From an uncultured Bacilli bacterium (GTDB taxonomy: Bacteria; Bacillota_I; Bacilli_A; RF39; UBA660), in NCBI GenBank assembly GCA_947630095.1, contig CANRGI010000076.1, positions 1 to 6,038 of the forward strand: a DNA stretch of 6,038 nucleotides. The letters run 5' to 3'. Every line of letters starts with the position of its first letter. The stretch's first letter is position 1. The notes under the pieces are model-generated. The model saw nothing but the letters and a program-made list of their open reading frames with translations. It had not been told where the DNA came from and made no database searches. This document shows positions 1 to 5,039 of this stretch, in pieces. Made by a program: the position numbers and the translations under genes.

Positions 1-368
1 ATATTATTATTTATTACACTAATATATTCTTTTTTATATTCTTTATCTAATAAATCAATATAACCTTTTATAGCAGTTAAAGGGGTTTTAAGGTCGTGGG
101 TTATATCAGTTATAAGTTTATATAATTCTTGATTATTTTCTTTATATTCTAATTCTTTTTTATGTATGTAAGATAGTTCTTTATTTAAAGAGATTATTAT
201 ATTATTTAGATTTTTATTATAAGTAGATGTAGTAATTAAGTTATTAGTGTTTTCTATTTTATTATGTAATTCTTTATTAATACTTTTAAATTCATTATTT
301 AAACATATTAATTTAATAATAAAAAAGATTATAATAAGAAGAAGTAATAAAATAATTAAACTACTCAT
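1..368 (-). CDS. Sensor histidine kinase, N-terminal part (cut by window edge)
   Basis: This is the N-terminal 122 codons of a membrane histidine kinase that should phosphorylate the response regulator encoded three genes upstream. Seen: one strongly hydrophobic helix at residues about 4-22, then a charged, helical linker (about 23-85), then the dimerisation/phosphoacceptor H-box ITHDLKTPLT with His91 as the likely phosphorylated residue. The ATP-binding domain (N, G1, G2 boxes) lies beyond the left edge. No extracytoplasmic domain fits between the start and the H-box. The linker has the T-S...L-N-K-L pattern, in place of a clear HAMP domain, that I recall from small Bacillota kinases encoded beside peptide-type ABC transporters. 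The start is the ATG at 368, preceded by AAAGGA with 9 nt spacing; the permease stop codon lies directly before this site, so translation is probably coupled. The family call is firm; the signal sensed is unknown. Confidence 0.92.
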   Translation of the reverse strand, partial: MSSLIILLLLLIIIFFIIKLICLNNEFKSINKELHNKIENTNNLITTSTYNKNLNNIIISLNKELSYIHKKELEYKENNQELYKLITDITHDLKTPLTAIKGYIDLLDKEYKKEYISVINNN

Positions 369-377
369 TATAATCAG

Positions 378-383
378 TCCTTT
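378..383 (-). promoter_or_regulatory. Ribosome binding site of the histidine kinase gene
   Basis: AAAGGA lies 9 nt before the kinase ATG and follows immediately after the TAG stop of the permease gene (386-384). Terminating ribosomes would be well placed to restart on the kinase gene. This fixes the kinase start at 368. Confidence 0.75.
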
Positions 384-1214
384 CTAGGTAAATTCTTTCT
401 TTTTAAATATTATTATACCATAAAAATTAGATAAAAGTATAAAAACAGAACTATAAATTATAAGTATATTTATATCAGTATAAGGTTTATTATTTAATTG
501 ATAACTTATTCCTGAAGGGTTAATGTTAAGTAAAAATTTATATAGTTTTCTTTCTTTTTTAGATGGGTATGATGGGTTTAGTTCTTTAATATAAGTAAAT
601 GTATTAGTAGTATTATCAGTGATAAGTGCTTTAGTATTATATTTAGTTTCAGATAATTTAGAAGAATACATTAAAGATAATATAATAAATATGAAAGATA
701 ATAATATATTAATTATAGAACTAAGGTATTCAGAAGTTATGTTCATAGTAATAAATGTAAATATACTAGAATAAGATATAATAAGTAAAAATACATTAAT
801 AAGTTTAATAAATAATTCAGTATTAAAGATAATTTTATTAAATAAGAAAGAACCTATTATACCTATTAAAACAATATAAATAATATATATAAATATACAA
901 GCATGAATATTAGTTATTAAATTAGATAAATAGATATTAGATTTTTTATGACCTATAATGATTTTATTTTTTATAATGCCATCAAAGTGTTCACTACCAT
1001 TAAACATAATAGTAAATATACTTATTAAAATACCTATAAAGTTAGAATATTTAAATAATAAATCATTAGTAAAAATAATATTATTATATTTAGTCATACT
1101 TCTATATTCAGTAAAAGTTAGAAATATAATATAAGAAATAGTAAATAATAAAAATAAGTAAAATATTTTATTTTTTTTAAGTCTATAAAAATTTGCTTTA
1201 AGTAATTTAATCAT
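384..1214 (-). CDS. ABC-2 type transporter permease (BcrB-like)
   Basis: Integral membrane subunit (276 aa) of an ABC exporter, working with the ATPase encoded just upstream. Seen: six likely membrane helices at about residues 17-35, 57-73, 103-124, 137-158, 165-183 and 247-270, with a polar loop of some 60 residues between the last two. After helix 2 comes S-E-H (74-76), then G-I-I-K-N-K-I-I-I-G-H, a cytosolic segment typical of ABC-2 permeases in bacitracin/lantibiotic-type exporters (usually EH..G-T-I-R-N-K). The length fits a single BcrB-type subunit. The ATG start at 1214 has GGGAG 6 nt upstream, and the gene overlaps the end of the ATPase gene by 8 nt, indicating coupled, stoichiometric translation. 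A homodimer is likely because no second permease is present, but this is inferred. The substrate is not evident; peptide antibiotic efflux or immunity is the best guess from family and context. Confidence 0.85.
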   Translation of the reverse strand: MIKLLKANFYRLKKNKIFYLFLLFTISYIIFLTFTEYRSMTKYNNIIFTNDLLFKYSNFIGILISIFTIMFNGSEHFDGIIKNKIIIGHKKSNIYLSNLITNIHACIFIYIIYIVLIGIIGSFLFNKIIFNTELFIKLINVFLLIISYSSIFTFITMNITSEYLSSIINILLSFIFIILSLMYSSKLSETKYNTKALITDNTTNTFTYIKELNPSYPSKKERKLYKFLLNINPSGISYQLNNKPYTDINILIIYSSVFILLSNFYGIIIFKKKEFT

Positions 1215-2118
1215 TGTTTTCTCCCATTAAATTTATGTAGTAATTTTCTAAAGTTTCTTCTGTATTTTTTATTTCTTTTAATTCAGTGTTATGTTTAGAT
1301 AGATATAAAATAAATTCAGATATATTTATTTTATCAAATATAACTAAAGAAGTATTATCTATTACTTCATAAGAAATGTTATTTTGTTCAAAATATTTTA
1401 CTGCTTCTTTAATATTAGTTACTTTAAGTTCTGTTTTCTTTTGTGTTAAGTTATTTAATTCATTAGCGCTTATTTCTTTTATTAATTTACCTTTATCTAA
1501 AAATCCATAGTGGGTCGCTATTTTGGATAGTTCGTCAAGATAATGACTTGATATAAGTATAGTAATATGTTTTTTCTTATTTAATTTTAAAATAAGTTCT
1601 CTAATACTTATAATTCCTTCTGGGTCTAGTCCATTAATGGGTTCGTCTAGTAAAATAAAGTCTGGGTTAGATACTAGAGAAAGGGCTATACCTAATCTTT
1701 GTTTCATACCTAGTGAAAAAGTTTTAACTTTTTTATTTTTAACATTAGATAAACCTACTAAATCAAGTAAATCATTTATACCATCTAAAGAAGGTAAGCC
1801 TACAGTTAAATATTCTAAAGTTAAGTTTTCATAAGCAGTCATATTTAAAATTAGGGAAGGTTTATCTAAAAGAGCATTGACTCTTTCTCTTATTTGGTAT
1901 ATTTCTTTGCTATCAAATTTAGTATTAAATAAAGAGTATGAGCCAGAGGTTGGGGTTTCTAGTGAAGTGATAATACGTATTAAAGTAGATTTACCTGCAC
2001 CATTTTTTCCTATAAGACCATAGATAGAACAGGCGGGTACTTTTAAATTAACATTATCAAGTGCTTTAAAGTTTTTATATTTTTTAGTAAGATTTTCTGT
2101 TTTTAATATATATTCCAT
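1207..2118 (-). CDS. ABC transporter ATP-binding protein (BcrA/lantibiotic-protection type)
   Basis: Cytoplasmic ATPase (303 aa) that should power the adjacent ABC-2 permease. Seen: Walker A GKNGAGKST at 37-45, signature FSLGMKQ at 134-140, Walker B FILLDEP at 154-160, D-loop GLD at 163-165 and switch His192. A C-terminal part of about 85 residues follows the nucleotide-binding domain, as in BcrA-type proteins. The segment LLDKPSL...TAYENL (83-99) matches the family's LIExP region, where a Glu replaces the usual Q-loop Gln; here the residue is Asp85. The ATG at 2118 is chosen because AAAGGAG sits 5 nt before it. An in-frame ATG at 2139 has no ribosome binding site and would add seven residues before the conserved MEYILKTENLTKKY start. 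The gene follows a four-repeat operator and a likely internal promoter, and its end overlaps the permease start. Family assignment is strong; a role in peptide-antibiotic defence is inferred. Confidence 0.92.
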   Translation of the reverse strand: MEYILKTENLTKKYKNFKALDNVNLKVPACSIYGLIGKNGAGKSTLIRIITSLETPTSGSYSLFNTKFDSKEIYQIRERVNALLDKPSLILNMTAYENLTLEYLTVGLPSLDGINDLLDLVGLSNVKNKKVKTFSLGMKQRLGIALSLVSNPDFILLDEPINGLDPEGIISIRELILKLNKKKHITILISSHYLDELSKIATHYGFLDKGKLIKEISANELNNLTQKKTELKVTNIKEAVKYFEQNNISYEVIDNTSLVIFDKINISEFILYLSKHNTELKEIKNTEETLENYYINLMGENND

Positions 2119-2123
2119 TATTT

Positions 2124-2130
2124 CTCCTTT
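2124..2130 (-). promoter_or_regulatory. Ribosome binding site fixing the ATPase start
   Basis: AAAGGAG lies 5 nt before the ATG at 2118. The longer reading from the ATG at 2139 would place this site inside the coding sequence (as codons for K-G-E) and has only A/T sequence before it, so the shorter start is preferred. Confidence 0.8.
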
Positions 2131-2139
2131 CTTTATCAT

Positions 2140-2145
2140 TTTATA
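2140..2145 (-). promoter_or_regulatory. Candidate -10 box of an internal, activator-dependent promoter
   Basis: TATAAA on the minus strand lies between the operator repeats and the ATPase ribosome binding site. No -35 box like TTGACA is found 16-18 bp upstream; that place (about 2163-2168) overlaps operator repeat 2. This is the arrangement expected for a promoter that needs an OmpR-family activator bound over the -35 region. The implied 5' leader is very short (about 15 nt), and in such AT-rich DNA a TATAAA alone is weak evidence. Confidence 0.45.
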
Positions 2146-2153
2146 AAAAAAAG

Positions 2154-2193
2154 ATTAAGAAAATGGTTAAGAAAAAGTTAAGATTTAGTTAAG
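2154..2193 (-). promoter_or_regulatory. Tandem direct-repeat operator for an OmpR-family response regulator
   Basis: On the plus strand there are three exact GTTAAG units at 2188-2193, 2177-2182 and 2166-2171, spaced exactly 11 bp, plus a related ATTAAG at 2154-2159, 12 bp further. Read in the direction of transcription these are CTTAAC-N5-CTTAAC-N5-CTTAAC-N6-CTTAAT. Direct hexamers one helical turn apart are the recognised binding layout of OmpR/PhoB-family winged-helix regulators (for example the TTAACA-N5 repeats of B. subtilis PhoP, or GTTAA-N6-GTTAA of S. aureus SaeR). The site sits immediately upstream of the ATPase-permease-kinase genes, and its first unit overlaps the last codons of the regulator gene. 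The encoded regulator is the obvious candidate to bind here; that is inference. Confidence 0.75.
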
Positions 2194-2850
2194 ATTATCA
2201 TTATACATTTTATAACCTAAACCCCATATACATTCGATATATGGGTATGAAGTATACTTTCTTATCTTTCTTTTAATATTACTAATATGAACTTTTAAGG
2301 AGTTTTCGTCACAGTCTATAGTATCAATACTAATTAAATCTAGTAATCTACTTTTAGAAATAACACTAGAAGGGGATAATAGGAGTTGCTTTAAAATTGC
2401 ATATTCAGTTTTAGTTAGATTAACTTTATTATCATTAATTAATAAAGTATGAGAGTCATTAAGTAATTTAAGTTCTTTATATTTTAAATCTTTATTATTA
2501 TGTTCATTAATTCTTAATTGTACTTTAATTCTAGCAAGAAGTTCGTCATTATTAAATGGTTTAGTAATATAGTCATTTGCGCCTATTAAAAGGGTATTAG
2601 TTTTATCAGTTATCTTTTTATTCGCACTTAGTACTATAATAGGTATATTATTATATTTTTTAATTATTTCTAAACCACTTATACCAGGTAGAGTTAAATC
2701 TAGTAATATTAAATCTATATCATTAGAGTTTAATAAAAGAGATGCTTCTGTTCCTGAATAAGCACTTATAGTAGAATACTCTTTAGAAAGTAATTCTTTT
2801 AATAAATTATTTATACTTATATTGTCTTCTACAATTAGAATTTTTTTCAT
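2185..2850 (-). CDS. OmpR-family DNA-binding response regulator
   Basis: Two-component response regulator (221 aa), presumed partner of the histidine kinase at the end of the operon. Seen: receiver domain at about 1-115 with acidic pair Glu8-Asp9, phosphoacceptor Asp51 (LLDLTLPG), Ser75 in the switch position (VLSA), Tyr94 and conserved Lys97 (YITKPF). A winged-helix DNA-binding domain follows at about 125-217, with LTKTEYAIL, SRLLDLI, the recognition-helix region ENSLKVHISNIKRKI and the wing end WGLGYKM. All key phosphorelay residues are present, so it should be phosphorylatable. The ATG at 2850 is chosen because receiver proteins start with M-K-K-I-L-I-V-E-D and TGGAG lies 5 nt upstream; an in-frame start at 2865 has no such site. 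The first 44 nt overlap the trxB tail in another frame. The four-repeat operator overlaps its 3' end, suggesting it activates the genes just downstream. Confidence 0.95.
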   Translation of the reverse strand: MKKILIVEDNISINNLLKELLSKEYSTISAYSGTEASLLLNSNDIDLILLDLTLPGISGLEIIKKYNNIPIIVLSANKKITDKTNTLLIGANDYITKPFNNDELLARIKVQLRINEHNNKDLKYKELKLLNDSHTLLINDNKVNLTKTEYAILKQLLLSPSSVISKSRLLDLISIDTIDCDENSLKVHISNIKRKIRKYTSYPYIECIWGLGYKMYNDNLN

Positions 2851-3739
2851 AGTTACTCCAATCATTTAATTCTTCTATTGCTAGAGTAGAAGCGATAGAA
2901 CCATCTGAAACTGCTGTTGTAAGTTGTCTAAGTGATTTTTTTCTATTATCTCCACAAGCATATATGTATTTAGTTTTAGTTTTAACATCATTATGAGTTA
3001 TAATATAACCTTGTTCGTCTAAATCAACTACATTTTTAAATATTAGATTATTAGGTGTTTGTCCGATAGCAATAAATAAACCATCAATATCTAAAACTTT
3101 ATTATCATTTAAAACTATACTAGTTAATTTATCTTTACCATTTATTTTAGTTATATTAGAATTTAAAATAATTTCAATATTATTATATTTTTTTACTTCA
3201 TTTAAATATTTATTATCACATTTAAAAGTATCTCTTCTATGAATTAAATAAACTTTTTTTGCTATGTCTTTTAGATATAATGTATCAGTAAGAGCAGTGT
3301 TACCTCCACCTACAACAGCGACTATTTTATCTTTAAAAAAGTTACCATCACAAGTAGCACAGTAGGAAATACCGTGACCTAAAAGAGAGGTTTCATTTTC
3401 GAGTTCTAAACGTTTATAATTAGAACCAGTTGCAATTATAACAGAGTGAGTTTTATATTTATTTTTATTAGTTATAACAGTTCTATTTTTAGTTACTTTA
3501 GTAACTTTTTCATATTTAATTATACCATTTAGAGATTTAACTTGATTATATAAATTGGTTGCATAGTCAAAACCACTTATTTCTAATATTCCTGGGTAAT
3601 TTTCAACAGAAGAAGCATTAATTATTTTACCTCCATAAGAATTACTTTCTAAAATTAAAACTTTTTTATTTCCCCTTAGGGCATATAAACCAGCAGTAAG
3701 GCCTGCAGGACCTGCACCTATAATAATAATATCATACAT
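2807..3739 (-). CDS. trxB: Thioredoxin reductase (NADPH, FAD)
   Basis: Cytoplasmic flavoenzyme (310 aa) that passes electrons from NADPH through FAD and a redox-active disulfide to thioredoxin. Seen: FAD-binding GAGPAG at 8-13, ATG at 103-105, active-site CATC (Cys127, Cys130), NADPH-binding GGGNTA at 144-149, HRRDTF at 167-172 with Lys in place of the usual following Arg, and the C-terminal FAD motif ACGDNRKKSLRQLTTAVSDG at about 261-280. The GGGNTA..D form resembles clostridial enzymes. The retained NADPH motifs argue against a ferredoxin-dependent variant. The ATG at 3739 is preceded by AAAAAGG with 10 nt spacing and by a strong promoter. Oddity: the normal family end is near Leu291. The frame continues about 17 residues (DWSNYEKNSNCRRQYKYK) through the next gene's ribosome binding site and 44 nt into its coding region. 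No thioredoxin gene is nearby. Confidence 0.95.
   Translation of the reverse strand: MYDIIIIGAGPAGLTAGLYALRGNKKVLILESNSYGGKIINASSVENYPGILEISGFDYATNLYNQVKSLNGIIKYEKVTKVTKNRTVITNKNKYKTHSVIIATGSNYKRLELENETSLLGHGISYCATCDGNFFKDKIVAVVGGGNTALTDTLYLKDIAKKVYLIHRRDTFKCDNKYLNEVKKYNNIEIILNSNITKINGKDKLTSIVLNDNKVLDIDGLFIAIGQTPNNLIFKNVVDLDEQGYIITHNDVKTKTKYIYACGDNRKKSLRQLTTAVSDGSIASTLAIEELNDWSNYEKNSNCRRQYKYK
2856..2860 (-). promoter_or_regulatory. Ribosome binding site of the response regulator, inside the trxB coding region
   Basis: TGGAG lies 5 nt before the ATG at 2850. The same bases form the Trp294 codon (TGG) and the start of the next codon in trxB, so ribosomes translating the trxB tail would pass over this site. 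It supports the 2850 start over the in-frame ATG at 2865. Confidence 0.7.
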
Positions 3740-3783
3740 AATAACACGACCTTTTTAAAATAATTTTATTCATTTATAATTTA

Positions 3784-3811
3784 ATTATACTTTGTTTATT
3801 TAAGTTGTCAA
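3784..3811 (-). promoter_or_regulatory. Sigma-A type promoter for trxB and the genes after it
   Basis: On the minus strand, a perfect TTGACA (3811-3806) and a perfect TATAAT (3789-3784) are separated by 16 bp. Transcription would start near 3777, giving a leader of about 38 nt before the trxB ATG. The strong consensus suggests substantial constitutive expression, which would also carry transcription into the response regulator gene. Confidence 0.8.
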
Positions 3812-3821
3812 ATATTTTTAC

Positions 3822-3850
3822 TTTTCAAATGGTATCTTTAATGCTATAAT
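3822..3850 (+). promoter_or_regulatory. Promoter for the sugar kinase-Smr-prepilin operon
   Basis: TTTTCA (3822-3827) and a perfect TATAAT (3845-3850) are separated by 17 bp, and TGC directly before the -10 makes it an extended -10 element, which compensates for the imperfect -35. It is back to back with the trxB promoter, the two -35 boxes being 10 bp apart. The leader before the kinase ATG would be about 28 nt. Confidence 0.75.
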
Positions 3851-3870
3851 AATTTATAGAAAAAGAATAC

Positions 3871-3880
3871 AAAGGTGAGG
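3871..3880 (+). promoter_or_regulatory. Ribosome binding site of the PfkB-family kinase gene
   Basis: AAAGGTGAGG precedes the ATG at 3885. AAAGGTG gives the usual 7 nt spacing and fixes the start ahead of the conserved M-K-V-L-C-V-G-H beginning. Confidence 0.75.
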
Positions 3881-3884
3881 AAAT

Positions 3885-4784
3885 ATGAAAGTTTTATGTG
3901 TGGGGCATTCTAGTTATGATATATCTATGCCTATCTCTGATTTTCCTAAAGAAAATACTAAAAATAGATTAGCAAGTAAAATTGAATGTGTAGGAGGACC
4001 TAGTCTTACTGCTTCTTTGTTACTTGGTAAATGGGATACAGAAGTATATTTAACTAGTGTTATTGGTAATGATATATATGGGGATGCTGTTATAAAGGCA
4101 CTTAAAGAAAATAATGTTAATACAGATTATATTATAAGAAAAGAAGAAATAGAAACAACTAGAACATTTATATTAGTAAATGAAAAAAATGCTTCTAGGA
4201 CATTATTTAATGTTAAAAGTCCTATAGAAGTAAGTGAAAATATAGAATATAAAATAGAACCTGATATAATATTAGTAGATGGGGAACACTATAACTTGGC
4301 AGTAAGTGCTATAAAGAAGTTTCCTAATGCTATAAGGGTGATAGATGCTGGAAAATATAATCAAGAGATAGTAAAAATTGCTAGGATATGTGATTATGTA
4401 GTTTGTTCTAAAGAATTTGCAGAACTTGCTAGTAAAGAGAAAATTGACTTTAGTGATGCCGATAGTTTAAAAAGAGTATTTAATAATTTAGAAAAAGAAT
4501 TTCCTGGTAATATACTTATAACTATAGAGGAAAAGGGTTGTATTTATAAATTAGAAGATAAAATAAAAATGATGAGTGGTATTAAAGTTAGAGCAAAAGA
4601 TACTACTAGTGCAGGAGATATATTTCACGGGGCATTTGTATATGGGTTAAGTAAAAATTTACCTTTAGAAAAATGTTTAAAAATTGCTAATATAGCAGCA
4701 GGACTATCTGTTAAAGTAATGGGTTCTAGTGTAAGTATTCCTGATGTAGTAGAGGTTTATAAAATATATGAAAAAAATAGATAA
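3885..4784 (+). CDS. PfkB-family carbohydrate kinase (substrate unknown)
   Basis: Cytoplasmic ribokinase-fold enzyme (299 aa) that transfers phosphate from ATP to a sugar or nucleoside hydroxyl. Seen: N-terminal strand MKVLCVGHSSYD with Asp12, the Gly-Gly substrate-loop motif at 37-38 (VGGPSLTAS), CSKEFA at 174-179 in the central metal/ATP region, T-I-E-E-K-G at 213-218, and the C-terminal family signature DTTSAGDIFHGAF at 239-251 with Asp245 as the catalytic base and the anion-hole loop around 242-244. Full length for the family. Three positions depart from what I recall of relatives: Thr42 where ribokinase-type enzymes have a sugar-contacting Asn, Ser242 for Gly in the DTTGAGD loop (allowed by the family pattern), and Glu215 for Gly in the T-x-G motif. 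The substrate therefore cannot be named. It is first gene of an operon with its own promoter, and its end overlaps the Smr gene by 17 nt. Confidence 0.9.
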   Translation: MKVLCVGHSSYDISMPISDFPKENTKNRLASKIECVGGPSLTASLLLGKWDTEVYLTSVIGNDIYGDAVIKALKENNVNTDYIIRKEEIETTRTFILVNEKNASRTLFNVKSPIEVSENIEYKIEPDIILVDGEHYNLAVSAIKKFPNAIRVIDAGKYNQEIVKIARICDYVVCSKEFAELASKEKIDFSDADSLKRVFNNLEKEFPGNILITIEEKGCIYKLEDKIKMMSGIKVRAKDTTSAGDIFHGAFVYGLSKNLPLEKCLKIANIAAGLSVKVMGSSVSIPDVVEVYKIYEKNR

Positions 4785-5037
4785 TCCATTTTATACAATG
4801 TACCCTAGTATAGATTTACACGGGTTTGATAGTATATATGCAGTTATGAAAGTAAATGAATTTATAAGTGATAATATAAAATTAAGAAATTATGATATAA
4901 TAATAATACACGGTAAGGGGAGTGGAATATTAAAGCATAAAGTACACGAATATTTAAATAAAGATAAAAGAGTATTATCATTTAAAACAGATAACTTTAA
5001 TGATGGTGTTACAGTAGTTAAATTAAAGGAGAAGTGA
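4768..5037 (+). CDS. Stand-alone Smr-domain protein
   Basis: Small protein (89 aa) consisting almost only of an Smr (small MutS-related) domain, a fold known for nuclease or nucleic-acid-binding activity at the C-terminus of MutS2 and in stand-alone proteins. Seen: the N-terminal DLHG motif (17-20), the central IHGKGSGILK motif (47-56, the H/T-G-x-G loop), HEYL, and the closing strand GVTVVKL (80-86). Both signature motifs are intact, so it could be catalytically active; whether it cuts DNA or RNA cannot be told. The ATG at 4768 lies inside the end of the kinase gene (17-nt overlap), with only a weak AGAGG 12 nt upstream. Expression probably depends on coupling to the kinase. An ATG at 4798 would remove the first ten residues but has no ribosome binding site. 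The stop is TGA, evidence for the standard code. Confidence 0.88.
   Translation: MKKIDNPFYTMYPSIDLHGFDSIYAVMKVNEFISDNIKLRNYDIIIIHGKGSGILKHKVHEYLNKDKRVLSFKTDNFNDGVTVVKLKEK
5025..5031 (+). promoter_or_regulatory. Ribosome binding site fixing the prepilin start
   Basis: AAAGGAG lies 8 nt before the ATG at 5040, within the last codons of the Smr gene. A GTG six bases earlier (5034) is in frame but only 2 nt from this site, too close, so ATG 5040 is the start. Confidence 0.75.
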
Positions 5038-5039
5038 TT

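Noticed and set aside
1637..1834. 65-codon plus-strand open frame
   Set aside because: It lies wholly antisense to the core of the BcrA-type ATPase gene (Walker B/signature region), has no ribosome binding site, and its sequence is the mirror of conserved codons.
2119..2139. Earlier ATG for the ATPase gene (adds seven residues)
   Set aside because: No ribosome binding site precedes it, while AAAGGAG sits 5 nt before the ATG at 2118; the added residues read through that site.
2851..2865. Earlier ATG for the response regulator (adds five residues)
   Set aside because: Receiver proteins begin at M-K-K-I-L-I-V-E-D, and TGGAG is correctly spaced only for the ATG at 2850.
3740..3884. Riboswitch or small RNA in the divergent gap
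   Set aside because: After placing both promoters and ribosome binding sites, the leaders are about 38 and 28 nt, too short for a riboswitch; no strong hairpin was seen.
5035..5037. UGA read as Trp (Mycoplasma-type code)
   Set aside because: Trp is encoded by TGG in the sugar kinase, the response regulator and trxB, and the TGA ends the Smr gene exactly where the domain ends and the next gene begins.
5034..5039. GTG start for the prepilin gene
   Set aside because: It is only 2 nt from the ribosome binding site and overlaps the Smr stop; ATG at 5040 has proper spacing and gives a standard MKKRG leader.
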